A DNA stretch of 64,000 nt from Nitrospira sp. (GTDB lineage Bacteria > Nitrospirota > Nitrospiria > Nitrospirales > Nitrospiraceae). The stretch is from positions 62,001 through 126,000 of the forward strand of contig JAFEBM010000025.1 of assembly GCA_018242685.1 (NCBI GenBank), in the 5' to 3' direction. Below the pieces are notes generated by a model. It saw nothing but the letters and a program-made list of their open reading frames with translations. It searched no databases and was not told the origin of the DNA. The position numbers and the translations under genes are program-made. Positions within the stretch are counted from its first letter, which is position 1. Each line of letters begins with the position of its first letter. This document shows, in pieces, positions 37,253 through 46,633 of the stretch.

Positions 37253-38371
37253 TTAGAGGAGGCCGGTCTCACGACCCGCGAGGTCAAGAGCACGAAGCGC
37301 TTCGTCGATCTGCCCAGTCGTGTGTTCGGATGTCACCGTGAAGCGTATGCGGCTGGTTCCGTCCGGAACGGTCGGCGGGCGGATTGCGGAAGCGTAGATG
37401 CCGTGTGTGAGCAGTCGTTCGGCTAATGCTGATGCAACGACTGCGTCGCCCACCAGGATCGGAAGAATCGGACTGACGGTCTGAGTCATCCGAAAACCGA
37501 GCTGCCGCATTCCATTGAACAGCCGTTGTCGATTCGACCAGAGCCTCATCCGACGTTCCGGTTCACGCTGAATGACCGAGACCGCAGCCGAAGCAGCCGC
37601 CGCGATCGCGGGTGGAAGCGCTGTTGTAAAAATGAATGGACGGGTCACGTTGATCAAATACTGAATCAAATCGTTGGGCCCGACGATGTAGGCTCCATGG
37701 CTCCCCAGTGCTTTACTGAGCGTCCCCATGTGAAAGGGGATCCGATGTTCCAGACCGAAATGTTCGATCGTTCCCCGACCGGTCGGTCCCATGATGCCGG
37801 TCCCATGGGCATCATCGACATACAATGTTGCATCATACTGCTCCGCCAGCGATACCAGATCAGACAACGGAGCAAGGTCGCCGTCCATGCTGAAGATCCC
37901 TTCTGTGATGATGAGCGTGGGGCGATTCGCTCGCCGCCGTCGCAGCAATGACTCCAGATCGGCACAATCTCGATGACGGAATATCCGAAAATCGGTGCGA
38001 CTCAATCGACATCCATCGATGAGACTGGCATGACACAAGCGATCCGCCAGGATCAGGCCTCCTTGCCCGATGAGGTTCGGAATGACGCCGATATTGGCTA
38101 AATAACCGGCTCCGAACAGAAGGGCGGCTTCCGTCCCTTTAAACGTCGTGAGGGAGGTTTCGAGGTGCGTATGGGGAGGGAGCGTTCCACTGACCAGTCG
38201 AGAAGCTCCGGACCCAGTCCCATATTGTTCCGTTGCATGTATCGCGGCGCGGATGACTTCCGGATGGGTCGCAAGTCCCAGGTAATCGTTAGAGGACAGC
38301 AAGATGACGTTCCGTCCTGCATATTGGATGATCGGCCCTGTGCCTGATTCCAATGGAGACAAGCGACGCAT
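37253..38371 (-). CDS. bioF: 8-amino-7-oxononanoate synthase (or related alpha-oxoamine synthase)
   Basis: A PLP-dependent enzyme of biotin synthesis, joining pimeloyl thioester and alanine. SSNDYLGLATHP, GSGASRLVSG, VDDAHGTG (about residue 190) and GTLSKALGSHGAY with the Schiff-base Lys (about 220) are clear. The first standard start is ATG 38371. However, 16 further codons encoding homologous sequence (STFRSKLKELADRSL) precede it, headed by ATC at 38417-38419, which has GGGAG six bases before it, and closed by TAA. True translation may start at ATC, or the ATG was lost. Glycine C-acetyltransferase is an alternative identity. Confidence 0.85.
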   Translation of the reverse strand: MRRLSPLESGTGPIIQYAGRNVILLSSNDYLGLATHPEVIRAAIHATEQYGTGSGASRLVSGTLPPHTHLETSLTTFKGTEAALLFGAGYLANIGVIPNLIGQGGLILADRLCHASLIDGCRLSRTDFRIFRHRDCADLESLLRRRRANRPTLIITEGIFSMDGDLAPLSDLVSLAEQYDATLYVDDAHGTGIMGPTGRGTIEHFGLEHRIPFHMGTLSKALGSHGAYIVGPNDLIQYLINVTRPFIFTTALPPAIAAAASAAVSVIQREPERRMRLWSNRQRLFNGMRQLGFRMTQTVSPILPILVGDAVVASALAERLLTHGIYASAIRPPTVPDGTSRIRFTVTSEHTTGQIDEALRALDLAGRETGLL

Positions 38372-38574
38372 GAGCGATCGGTCAGCGAGTTCTTTGAGCT
38401 TGCTTCGAAACGTGCTGATTTGAAACTCCCGTTAGCGCTTCGCAGAGCCTCGGCAGGCCGTGACTGCACAATGAGTGTGTTCTGATTGCATTGACAATGG
38501 GAATTCATCCTTAGTATAAAGCAAAGGTTCTGGCGCAGAAAGCCGAGTTTCAACAGTGAAGTAATAGATGTCTC

Positions 38575-39354
38575 ATGACGTACCGAATTAAAGTTCCACC
38601 ACGGACATTGCCGGTGGACGAGGCTCACCTGGTGAGTGGGCTTGAACACTGGATGCTCCGTCTGGCGAACTACCGCTGGTCGATTTTGGTTGGGTTCCTA
38701 CTTCTCCTTTTGATGGGGGGAGGAATCTGGGGCGTCTTCTGGTATGACGCACAAAATGCCGACAAGGCTCAGGAGTTGGAACGAGAGGCGACTCTCCATC
38801 TCTTTACACGTGCGGCCAATGATCCACAGAAGGCTGCAGTTAATCTAAAGGAAGCGATTGTCCTGTATAAGAGGGTCGTCGACGAGTATCCTCGGACTTC
38901 CACGGCCCCGCTCGCACAGTTCAGTCTCGGGAATGCCTATCTTCAGTCGAATGACCTCGCTTCAGCGATCGAGGCCTATAACAAGTTTATCTCTACCTAT
39001 GGGTCTCATGTTTCGCTTCTCGGGCTCGTACAGCAAAAACTGGGTTATGCCTATCTGCTCAAGGGAGATCTGGATCAAGCGGCCAAGGCCTACTCGACGG
39101 TTCTTGAGATCCCTGGCGCAATGAATCGGGATTACGCCCTCTTTGAACTTGCCAGATTGGAAGAGAATCGCTCTAAGCCCGATGAAGCCTTGAAGCATTA
39201 TCAGAATCTGATGAAAACCTTTCCAAATTCTTCCTTGACGAGCGAAGCCGCCATGCGTGTGAAGGTGATCGAAGCCAAAAAAACTCCTGATCCGTCTCCC
39301 GCTGCAGCAACTCCCGCTCCTTCTTCCAATCCGTCGAAGCCATCCAAGCCGTAG
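38575..39354 (+). CDS. Membrane-anchored TPR protein (YfgM-like)
   Basis: A 259-residue protein with one transmembrane helix (about residues 36-58) after a short cytoplasmic N-terminus. The periplasmic part has about four TPR units (from about 70 to 225: AIVLYKRVVDEYP, AIEAYNKFISTY, AAKAYSTVLEIP, ALKHYQNLMKTFP). The tail is Pro/Ser/Ala-rich. The layout resembles YfgM-type proteins that work at the Sec translocon or with outer-membrane assembly; the exact role is unknown. It is divergent from bioF and converges on the lytic transglycosylase gene. Confidence 0.75.
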   Translation: MTYRIKVPPRTLPVDEAHLVSGLEHWMLRLANYRWSILVGFLLLLLMGGGIWGVFWYDAQNADKAQELEREATLHLFTRAANDPQKAAVNLKEAIVLYKRVVDEYPRTSTAPLAQFSLGNAYLQSNDLASAIEAYNKFISTYGSHVSLLGLVQQKLGYAYLLKGDLDQAAKAYSTVLEIPGAMNRDYALFELARLEENRSKPDEALKHYQNLMKTFPNSSLTSEAAMRVKVIEAKKTPDPSPAAATPAPSSNPSKPSKP

Positions 39355-39409
39355 ATACGCTTCTCTGCCTTGACGTGCAGGCCTCCCACTCGTTCAAGGT
39401 CGGTGCGTA

Positions 39410-40723
39410 CTAACGAGTGATCACGAGGAACTCTCCCGCCTTAATCGCCGGACTGGACAGATTGTTCAACGCTTTGAGGGTTTTGAGAGGAATGTGAAAT
39501 CGTCGAGAAACCTTCTCAAGCGTGTCACCCATGCGGACCCGGTATCGGCGTGCAGTATCAATTTTGACATGCCGACTTTCGGCGCGCAGGGGAGGGAACT
39601 TATAGGTAGGGACTCGATTGATTAGTTCGACTACTTTGGCGCTGGTTCCCACCGGGACCTTCAGATGATACGCCGAGTCGTAAGGAGGTGTCGCATCTCG
39701 CCGCAGCTCAGGATTCAGTAATCGGAGCTCGGCGTACGGAATCCCCGTCACGTTGGCAATTGCGCGGAAGTGCAAGGGGCGGGTCACCACGACCTCCTCA
39801 AATTGGTGAAGAGGGACGGGATCTTGATTGAACCCGTATTGGTCGAGGTTCTTCGCAATAATGGTTGCAGCCATAATCCGGGGAACGTATTGCTTTGTCT
39901 CCAGCCTGATGAGCTTCGTTTCTGAGATTTCTGAGAAGGACTCCGCCTGAGCCTTCCGAAGGGCCCGCAGGACCTTCCCTTCGCCTGCATTGTACGCTGC
40001 CATCGCCAAGGGCCAAGCGCCGAATAAATCGTAGAGGTCGCGCAGATACCGCGCCGCGGCGACGGTGGATTTGATCGGATCACGTCGTTCGTCAACATAG
40101 TGATCGATCCGCAACCCATAGAGCTGCCCCGTCCCTTTCATAAACTGCCATGGACCCGTGGCTTTTGCTCGTGAATAGGCGTAAGGGTTGAAGCCGCTCT
40201 CAACAAGGGAGAGATTCACGAGGTCGCTCGGAAGGTCGAATTCGGCAAAGATATTTTCGACCAGCGGACGATAACGGCTGAAGCGCAGGAGCCATTGCTC
40301 AAACCTATTTCGAATTGAGATGTTGAAAAAATGAATATGGCTTTGCACGTTCTGATCGATGACGACGGGAATGTTGTACAGCGGACCTTGAGCATCCGCA
40401 CCCGTCGTGCCTGAAGCATCCAGAGCGGTCTTATCAGGTGTCTGTTCAGATAGCTCTACAATGCCGTCCGTCGATGGGGGCTCAGAAGGAGAAACCGTCA
40501 GCTCAGGCTCTAGCTCAGGTTCTAAAGGGACCAGGTTTGAATCAATACCATCATCTTCTTGAGGCGATTTTATTTCGCCGGTAGGTTCACCGGTAGGATT
40601 GTTCTGTTCACCAGCAGGATTACCCTGGGCTCGACTCTCGAATGGCGACCATAGCAGAACGGCACTCAGTACTGCCGCGGTCGTCGCTTGGATCCCCCAC
40701 TGCCTCGCATACATTGTCATCAT
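39410..40723 (-). CDS. LysM-containing lytic murein transglycosylase (MltD-like)
   Basis: A 437-residue exported enzyme that cuts peptidoglycan glycan strands. A signal peptide (about residues 1-32) is followed by a Pro/Glu-rich linker. The SLT domain has the catalytic Glu in SLVESGFNPYAYS, then KATGPWQFM and AMAAYNAGEG. A LysM domain at the C-terminus (YRVRMGDTLEKVSRRF, ending EFLVITR) binds the cell wall. I choose ATG 40723, which has GAGGG 5 bp upstream; a TTG 33 bp earlier is open but lacks a site. Confidence 0.88.
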   Translation of the reverse strand: MMTMYARQWGIQATTAAVLSAVLLWSPFESRAQGNPAGEQNNPTGEPTGEIKSPQEDDGIDSNLVPLEPELEPELTVSPSEPPSTDGIVELSEQTPDKTALDASGTTGADAQGPLYNIPVVIDQNVQSHIHFFNISIRNRFEQWLLRFSRYRPLVENIFAEFDLPSDLVNLSLVESGFNPYAYSRAKATGPWQFMKGTGQLYGLRIDHYVDERRDPIKSTVAAARYLRDLYDLFGAWPLAMAAYNAGEGKVLRALRKAQAESFSEISETKLIRLETKQYVPRIMAATIIAKNLDQYGFNQDPVPLHQFEEVVVTRPLHFRAIANVTGIPYAELRLLNPELRRDATPPYDSAYHLKVPVGTSAKVVELINRVPTYKFPPLRAESRHVKIDTARRYRVRMGDTLEKVSRRFHIPLKTLKALNNLSSPAIKAGEFLVITR

Positions 40724-41008
40724 GGATACCCTCGATGATGGCCTTGATCGCATCAAAGACTATCGACCCACCACATACTTGTCAAGGAACTGAGATCCGC
40801 GAAGACGCTGGTACGTTTGTGTCATGTTGGGCAGAGAGAATCGTGGGTGGAAGACCCTAGCTTCTAGAGCGTCACTCGCAAAAGGAAAATTCCTGATACA
40901 GTCGTCGTTTACGCGGTCGATTTCTTGACAGTCTCCCAGCGCAAATGATAGCGTACCGCTCTCCTAGTGGCACCCCACCAGAATCGCATTGTAAGGAGGT
41001 TCGTTCCG

Positions 41009-42151
41009 ATGTTGAAGCGCTATCTCTTGGCTCCTGGCCCGACGCCCGTACCGCCGGAAGTGTTGCTGGCGATGGCTCGTCCGATGATCCACCATCGTGC
41101 ACCCGAGTTTGATCCGATCTTCGCTGAGGTACGCGAAGGATTGAAATGGTTGTATCAAACACGCCACGATGTCCTGATGCTGGCGGCATCCGGAACAGGT
41201 GGCATGGAAGGCGCGGTCTCAAACTTTTTGTCTCCCGGTGACAAAGCCCTCTACGTCAACGGAGGCAAATTTGGAGAGCGCTGGGGCAAACTCTGCAAGA
41301 CCTTCGGGGTACAGGCAACCGAGATCAAGGTTGAATGGGGACATGCGGTGAATCCTCAGCAAATTGCTGATGCACTCAAAAAAGATCCTTCGATCAAGGC
41401 AGTGTATGTGCAAGCCAGTGAAACCTCGACGGCCGTCGCGCATGATGTCAAGACGCTCGGCGAGATCATCAAGGATTATGACAATACGATTTTGGTGGTC
41501 GATGCCATTACAGCGCTTGGTGTATTTGACATCAAGACTGATGCATGGGGTCTGGATGTCGTGATCACCGGTTCCCAGAAGGCCCTGATGCTGCCTCCCG
41601 GCATGGCGTTCGTCAGTGTCAGCGACAAAGCGTGGGCCTTGGCCGACAAGGCCAAAAATGCCGCCTTTTATTTCAACTTCAAAAAGGAACGTGAAAACCA
41701 GATCAAGAATCAGACTGCCTTCACCCCGGCAGTCTCGCTTGTGATCGGCCTTCAAGAGGCCTTCCGAATGATGAGGGCGGAAGGGCTGGAAAAAATGTTT
41801 GCGCGGCAGGGACGGTTGGCTTTGGCGATGAGAGAAGGCGTGAAGGCCGCTGGGATGGCGCTGTTCCCGAAGGAGTCGCCCAGCGATGCCTTGACGGCGG
41901 TTTGTGCGCCGGATGGAATTGACGGGCAGGCGATCTATAAGAATCTGCGTGTGCAATACGGCATGACGGCTGCCGGTGGCCAAGATCACCTGAAGGGGAA
42001 GATATTCCGACTGTCTCATATGGGGTATGCGGATACGTTTGACGTGATCGCAGCATTAGCCGCGACCGAGATGGTTCTGAAAGGGCTTGGCCATCCGGTG
42101 AAATTGGGAAGCGGTGTCGGAAAAGCGCAAGAAATCTTATTGGCGAAGTAA
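41009..42151 (+). CDS. Class V aminotransferase (alanine/serine-glyoxylate type)
   Basis: A 380-residue PLP enzyme. LAPGPTPVPPEVL is the typical N-terminus, GTGGMEGAVSN (about 60) binds the cofactor, DAITALG (about 166) holds the PLP-ring Asp and TGSQKALMLPPG (about 187-198) holds the Schiff-base Lys. The AAGGQDHLKGKIFRLSHMGY end is conserved. It probably moves an amino group between serine or alanine and glyoxylate, or acts as phosphoserine aminotransferase for the adjacent serA (inference from position). AAGGAGG precedes ATG 41009. Confidence 0.9.
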   Translation: MLKRYLLAPGPTPVPPEVLLAMARPMIHHRAPEFDPIFAEVREGLKWLYQTRHDVLMLAASGTGGMEGAVSNFLSPGDKALYVNGGKFGERWGKLCKTFGVQATEIKVEWGHAVNPQQIADALKKDPSIKAVYVQASETSTAVAHDVKTLGEIIKDYDNTILVVDAITALGVFDIKTDAWGLDVVITGSQKALMLPPGMAFVSVSDKAWALADKAKNAAFYFNFKKERENQIKNQTAFTPAVSLVIGLQEAFRMMRAEGLEKMFARQGRLALAMREGVKAAGMALFPKESPSDALTAVCAPDGIDGQAIYKNLRVQYGMTAAGGQDHLKGKIFRLSHMGYADTFDVIAALAATEMVLKGLGHPVKLGSGVGKAQEILLAK

Positions 42152-42168
42152 CCACGGCGAGGGCGCAC

Positions 42169-43767
42169 ATGGCCGCAGCGGGAATGAAAATTTTGATCAG
42201 CGATAGCTTGTCGAAACATGGCGTCGAGGCGCTCGAGAAGGCGGGATTCACCGTGGTGGTGAAGTCTAAAATGCCCAAGGACGAGTTGCTCAAAGAGATC
42301 AAAGACGCCGATGGGCTCATCGTGCGATCCGGCACCAAGGTGACGGCAGAACTGATCGCTGCAGCGGAGAAACTTAAGGTCGTCGGAAGGGCCGGGTCCG
42401 GCCTGGACAATGTCGATACCCCTGCTGCGACTCGTCGAGGCATCGTCGTCATGAATACTCCGGGGGGCAACACCGTCACGACCGCCGAGCACACGATGTC
42501 GATGATCTGTGCGATGAGTCGGCGCATTCCCCAAGCCACCGCCTCGGTGAAGGCGGGCAAATGGGAAAAGGACAAATTCATGGGTGTCGAGCTCTACAAC
42601 AAGGTGCTCGGCATCATCGGCGCCGGACAGATCGGCAGTCACCTGACCAAGATGGCGCAAGGGATCGGCATGAGCGTCGTTGCGTTTGACCCGTACCTGG
42701 CGCCGGAGCGGGCCGAGCGAATGGGCGTGATGATGCTGGACCTCGAAGAACTCTTCCGGCAGGCGGACGTGATTTCGGTCCATACGCCGCTCACGCCGGA
42801 GACGCGCGGGATCATCAATGCACAGGCCATTGCCAAGATGAAACCCGGTGTCCTCATCGTGAATTGTGCCCGGGGTGGCATCATTAATGAACTTGATTTA
42901 TGCGAAGCCTTGAAAACAAAGCGTGTCGCCGCTGCGGCCTTCGACGTGTTTGAAGAAGAGCCGGTCAAGCCTGACAATCCGCTCCTTGCCTTGGATAATT
43001 TTATCTGCACCCCCCACATCGGAGCCCAGACGGCCGAGGCTCAAGAAAACGTCGCGATCGGAATTGCGGAACAGATCGTCGACTATTTCACCAAAGGAGT
43101 GGCCAAGGGTGCCGTGAATATTCCGTCGGTCGCTCCAGAATTATTGCCTCGCTTACAACCCTTTCTGACGTTGGCGGAGAAGCTCGGTATGCTTCAAACT
43201 CAACTCGTTCAAGGAGGAATCGAGCGAGTCACGGTGGAGTACAGCGGGGAAGTCGCCACGCTCTCCATTGCGCCCTTGACCATCGCCGTCCTCAAGGGGC
43301 TGCTCACTCCTATTATGGAACACCCGGTGAATTACGTGAATGCCCCTATCGTGGCGAAAGAGCGAGGCATCGAAGTCAAAGAAGTGAAGAGCACGAATGC
43401 AGGGGATTTCACAAGCCTGATCCGGGTTCAGGTCGAGGCCGGCAAGGTGTCGCACCAAGTTGCCGGGACGCTGTATCACAAGAAAGAAGCGCGTGTCACG
43501 GAGATCAATCAATTTAAAGTCGAAGTTGTGCCGGAGGGGCATATGCTGTTGATTCACAATGTCGATCGCCCTGGAGTCATCGGCATGGTCGGAAAGGTGC
43601 TGGGAGATCAGGGAATCAACATTGTGCGGATGCAATGTGCCTTGGAAAAGCGGGGAGGGGATGCATTACTGATCATCGGTTCCGATACGGAATTTCCATC
43701 TACTGTCCTGGATCAGATCCGTTCCAGCTCGAATATTCTGTCCGTCAAGGTCGCCAACCTTTCCTAA
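42169..43767 (+). CDS. serA: D-3-phosphoglycerate dehydrogenase
   Basis: A 532-residue NAD-dependent enzyme of serine synthesis. It has the NAD-binding GIIGAGQIGSHL (about residues 145-156), the catalytic Arg, Glu and His of the 2-hydroxyacid dehydrogenase fold (RGGIINE, TPHIGAQTAEAQ), an intervening allosteric domain (about 320-450) and a C-terminal ACT domain (about 455-530; DRPGVIGMVGKVLG). This is the long form, usually sensitive to serine. It follows the aminotransferase by 17 bp in the same direction. Confidence 0.95.
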   Translation: MAAAGMKILISDSLSKHGVEALEKAGFTVVVKSKMPKDELLKEIKDADGLIVRSGTKVTAELIAAAEKLKVVGRAGSGLDNVDTPAATRRGIVVMNTPGGNTVTTAEHTMSMICAMSRRIPQATASVKAGKWEKDKFMGVELYNKVLGIIGAGQIGSHLTKMAQGIGMSVVAFDPYLAPERAERMGVMMLDLEELFRQADVISVHTPLTPETRGIINAQAIAKMKPGVLIVNCARGGIINELDLCEALKTKRVAAAAFDVFEEEPVKPDNPLLALDNFICTPHIGAQTAEAQENVAIGIAEQIVDYFTKGVAKGAVNIPSVAPELLPRLQPFLTLAEKLGMLQTQLVQGGIERVTVEYSGEVATLSIAPLTIAVLKGLLTPIMEHPVNYVNAPIVAKERGIEVKEVKSTNAGDFTSLIRVQVEAGKVSHQVAGTLYHKKEARVTEINQFKVEVVPEGHMLLIHNVDRPGVIGMVGKVLGDQGINIVRMQCALEKRGGDALLIIGSDTEFPSTVLDQIRSSSNILSVKVANLS

Positions 43768-43789
43768 CGCTTCTCGCGATCAGGTAATT

Positions 43790-45184
43790 ATGGCCTCTGC
43801 TCCTCCGATGCGCAGGACTTCTTCGGGGCCGTTCCCTCTTTTGCGCGAGCACTCACTGGTTCCGGTCGGGATGGCCACCATCCTGCCGGGAGCCGCTCGC
43901 CACGTTCGGCATCTGGAAGCCGAATTGTTGACGTACTTCAATCGTTTCGGGTACGACGAAATCATCCTTCCGACGTTCGAGTATCTTGATGTGCTGGCGC
44001 CCGGCCTCGAACCGACGCTGTTAGAGAACTCTTATAAGATCGTAGATCGGACGACCGGCCGTATTCTCTTGTTGCGGCCCGACGTCACGGCACAAATTGC
44101 CCGTACGGTAGCGATGGGCATGCTGGGCGCGCATTTTCCGTTGCGCTTGTCGTACCGGGCGACGGTCTTTCGGCATGAACCGGAACATGCCGGTCGAGAT
44201 CGAGAAATCTTTCAAGTAGGCGCCGAGCTGATCGGGGCTGATGATCCGTCCGCCGATAGTGAAATCATCATGTTGCTGATCGAGTGTTTACGGCAGGTCG
44301 GGTTGTGCTCATTCAAGATTTCATTGGGGCATGTCGGGTTTTTCAAAGGCCTACTCATTCGTGCGGGACTCTCTCCGGAAGGGCGAAGGCGGGCTGAGCA
44401 AGCTGCGGCAAGAAAAGATGTATCGAGGCTGACGGAGATCCTGTCGCAAGAGCGAGTGACTAAAAGGTCGGCGCAGAGAATTGTGGAAGCGTTGGAACTG
44501 TGCGGACAAGCTGACGTTCTCTCGAAAGGGCGCGCATTGGCGAAGGGTGAGAAGCCGTTGGTCCACGCATTGGATCGACTGGCGAGTGTCTATCGCCTGC
44601 TCTGCGCGACTGGATTTCAAGAGGCCGTCTTGTTGGATCTAGGAGAGTTCAGAGGATTCGACTACTACGACGGCATCGTCTTTGATGTCTTTACCGATGG
44701 TATAGGGGTGGAGTTAGGCGGCGGTGGACGCTACGATCACTTGATTGGACGATTCGGTCGAAACCTTCCGTCGACCGGATTTGCCCTCAGTGTCGACCGG
44801 CTTTTCAAAGGGCTGAATCTTTCCGAGAGGACGAAGTCCGTGGGACCGGAGGTGTTGGTCGTGGCACCGCGAGGGCTGTCGACGCGAGTGGTTTCGGTCG
44901 CTCAACAACTTCGCCAAGCGGGGATACGAACAGTTCAACGGATCGTGGATCGATCGGGACGGGGCTTGATCGGCGCCGCGGTCAAAGCCGGTCTTGAAGC
45001 AGAAGTCGATACCATTGTTGTCGTCGGCGTGGACAGTCCCACATCCGAGCAGGTTGTTGTGCTTCATCGGGGCGACCGGCGGCGCGTGGCGGGATCGACC
45101 GGCCACGCTCGTGTTCGCAAAAGGACCGTGTCGATCGCCGGTCTCCTCGCAAGTCTACGTGCCGACCTTGAAGGGGCGGTATGA
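43790..45184 (+). CDS. hisZ: HisZ-like ATP phosphoribosyltransferase regulatory subunit with extra C-terminal domain
   Basis: A 464-residue class II synthetase-like protein. The catalytic-like fold is present (LPGAARHVRHLEAEL, LLRPDVTAQIAR, RATVFRHEPEHAGRDREIFQVGAELIG), and the diagnostic segment is EFRGFDYYDGIVFDVF, as in HisZ. HisZ normally ends near residue 330-390. Here a C-terminal domain (about 345-430, VLVVAPRGL to TIVVVGV) resembles the HisRS anticodon-binding domain. It would activate short-form HisG in histidine synthesis. It overlaps dnaB by ATGA. A divergent HisRS paralogue is an alternative. Confidence 0.75.
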   Translation: MASAPPMRRTSSGPFPLLREHSLVPVGMATILPGAARHVRHLEAELLTYFNRFGYDEIILPTFEYLDVLAPGLEPTLLENSYKIVDRTTGRILLLRPDVTAQIARTVAMGMLGAHFPLRLSYRATVFRHEPEHAGRDREIFQVGAELIGADDPSADSEIIMLLIECLRQVGLCSFKISLGHVGFFKGLLIRAGLSPEGRRRAEQAAARKDVSRLTEILSQERVTKRSAQRIVEALELCGQADVLSKGRALAKGEKPLVHALDRLASVYRLLCATGFQEAVLLDLGEFRGFDYYDGIVFDVFTDGIGVELGGGGRYDHLIGRFGRNLPSTGFALSVDRLFKGLNLSERTKSVGPEVLVVAPRGLSTRVVSVAQQLRQAGIRTVQRIVDRSGRGLIGAAVKAGLEAEVDTIVVVGVDSPTSEQVVVLHRGDRRRVAGSTGHARVRKRTVSIAGLLASLRADLEGAV

Positions 45185-46533
45185 AATCCACCGGGACAGT
45201 GGATCTTTCTCAACCGAAACTCCCTCCCCAGAACTTGGAGGCGGAGCAGTCGGTGCTTGGCGCCATTCTCCTGGATAACGCCGCCATGCCGAAGGCGATG
45301 GAACTGCTGGTGGAAGAGGATTTTTATCGAACGGCGCACAAAAAAGTCTATCAAGCCATGCTCGAGCTGTCCGACACAGGAGAAGTGATCGATCAGATCA
45401 CGCTGACCGAGCGATTGAAATCTCGCGGTGAACTTGAGGCCATCGGAGGCGCGGCCTTTCTCGCCGAACTCGTCCAGATCGTTCCCAGTTCCGCCAATAT
45501 TCGGTATCACTGCAAGATCGTTCGGGACAAGGCGGTGGCCCGTCAGTTGATCAGCACCTCCACCGAGGTGCTGACCAGGGGCTATGAAGGCACTGCCTCA
45601 ATCGATGACCTGCTCGATTTTGCCGAGCGGTCGGTCTTCAGCATTGCGCAAGGCAAACTGGAACGGTCGTTCAGCCCGATCAGTCAGGTGATTAAGGAAA
45701 GTCTGGATGTCATCGATAAACTTTCGAAGCGAAAGGAACATGTCACGGGGGTGCCGACGGGGTACTACGACCTCGACGATATTACCGCAGGGCTTCAGGC
45801 CTCGGACTTGGTGGTGGTGGCCGGGCGGCCGAGCATGGGTAAGACGAGCCTCGCCTTGGGGTTTGCGACGCACGCCGCCATTCACGCCAATACGGTGGTG
45901 GGAGTCTTCAGCTTGGAAATGTCCAAGCCGCAGATCGTCCTCCGTATGCTCAGTTCTGAAGCGCGAGTCGATTCCCATGCGCTGCGGACTGGGAAGCTTC
46001 AAAAAGAGGATTGGTGGCGGTTGGCGGAGGCGGCCGGCCGATTGGAACAAGCGCCGATCTATATCGACGACACGGGCGGCATTACCGTCCAACAGATGCG
46101 AGGCAAAGCCCGCCGACTCAAAGCAGAGAAAGGACTTGATCTTCTTATCGTGGATTACCTCCAGCTCATGCAAGGGCGAAGCGATTCGGAGTCTCGCCAG
46201 CAAGAAATCTCCGATATTTCCCGCTCGTTAAAAGCATTGGCGAAAGAACTGAATGTGCCGGTTGTGGCGCTGTCTCAGTTGAGTCGCGCGGTGGAGGCTC
46301 GTAAGCCGCCGATCCCCATGCTGGCCGATCTGCGAGAGAGCGGAGCGATCGAACAGGATGCCGATGTGGTCATCTTCATTTACCGAGAAGACGTGTATGA
46401 CCAGAATTCGGAGCGCAAAGGAATTGCCGACATCATCGTCAGTAAGCATCGCAATGGTCCCATTGGGAAAAAGGAGTTGTTTTTTCAGGACCGATTCGCC
46501 AAATTCGAAAGCCTCGATCTTCGCGAAGCATAG
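45181..46533 (+). CDS. dnaB: Replicative DNA helicase
   Basis: A 450-residue hexameric 5'-3' helicase of the replication fork. The N-terminal helical domain (about residues 10-115, PQNLEAEQSVLGAILLD) is followed by a RecA-like motor: Walker A GRPSMGKTSLA (about 213-223), Walker B LLIVDYLQLM (about 318-327), and SQLSRAVE with the DnaB signature RESGAIEQDADVV. Length is usual, with no intein. It overlaps hisZ by ATGA, so its expression is tied to the serA-hisZ group. Confidence 0.96.
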   Translation: MKSTGTVDLSQPKLPPQNLEAEQSVLGAILLDNAAMPKAMELLVEEDFYRTAHKKVYQAMLELSDTGEVIDQITLTERLKSRGELEAIGGAAFLAELVQIVPSSANIRYHCKIVRDKAVARQLISTSTEVLTRGYEGTASIDDLLDFAERSVFSIAQGKLERSFSPISQVIKESLDVIDKLSKRKEHVTGVPTGYYDLDDITAGLQASDLVVVAGRPSMGKTSLALGFATHAAIHANTVVGVFSLEMSKPQIVLRMLSSEARVDSHALRTGKLQKEDWWRLAEAAGRLEQAPIYIDDTGGITVQQMRGKARRLKAEKGLDLLIVDYLQLMQGRSDSESRQQEISDISRSLKALAKELNVPVVALSQLSRAVEARKPPIPMLADLRESGAIEQDADVVIFIYREDVYDQNSERKGIADIIVSKHRNGPIGKKELFFQDRFAKFESLDLREA

Positions 46534-46546
46534 CCGGGAGAGTCGT

Positions 46547-46575
46547 TTGCGCATCGACTCGACACTCGGTATAAT
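46547..46575 (+). promoter_or_regulatory. Sigma-70-type promoter for the TPR lipoprotein gene
   Basis: TTGCGC (46547-46552), a 17-bp spacer and a consensus TATAAT (46570-46575) lie between dnaB and the next start codon at 46634. The ribosome binding site AGGGGGA follows at about 46619. Confidence 0.6.
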
Positions 46576-46633
46576 CATTTCTATTGACCCGCCACCCTTT
46601 GTCCTGACGTACGGTATTAGGGGGAACACACGA

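Noticed and set aside
39398-39425. ACTCGTT / AACGAGT inverted repeat between convergent genes as bidirectional terminator
   Set aside because: Short arms with a long loop and no T-tract on either strand.
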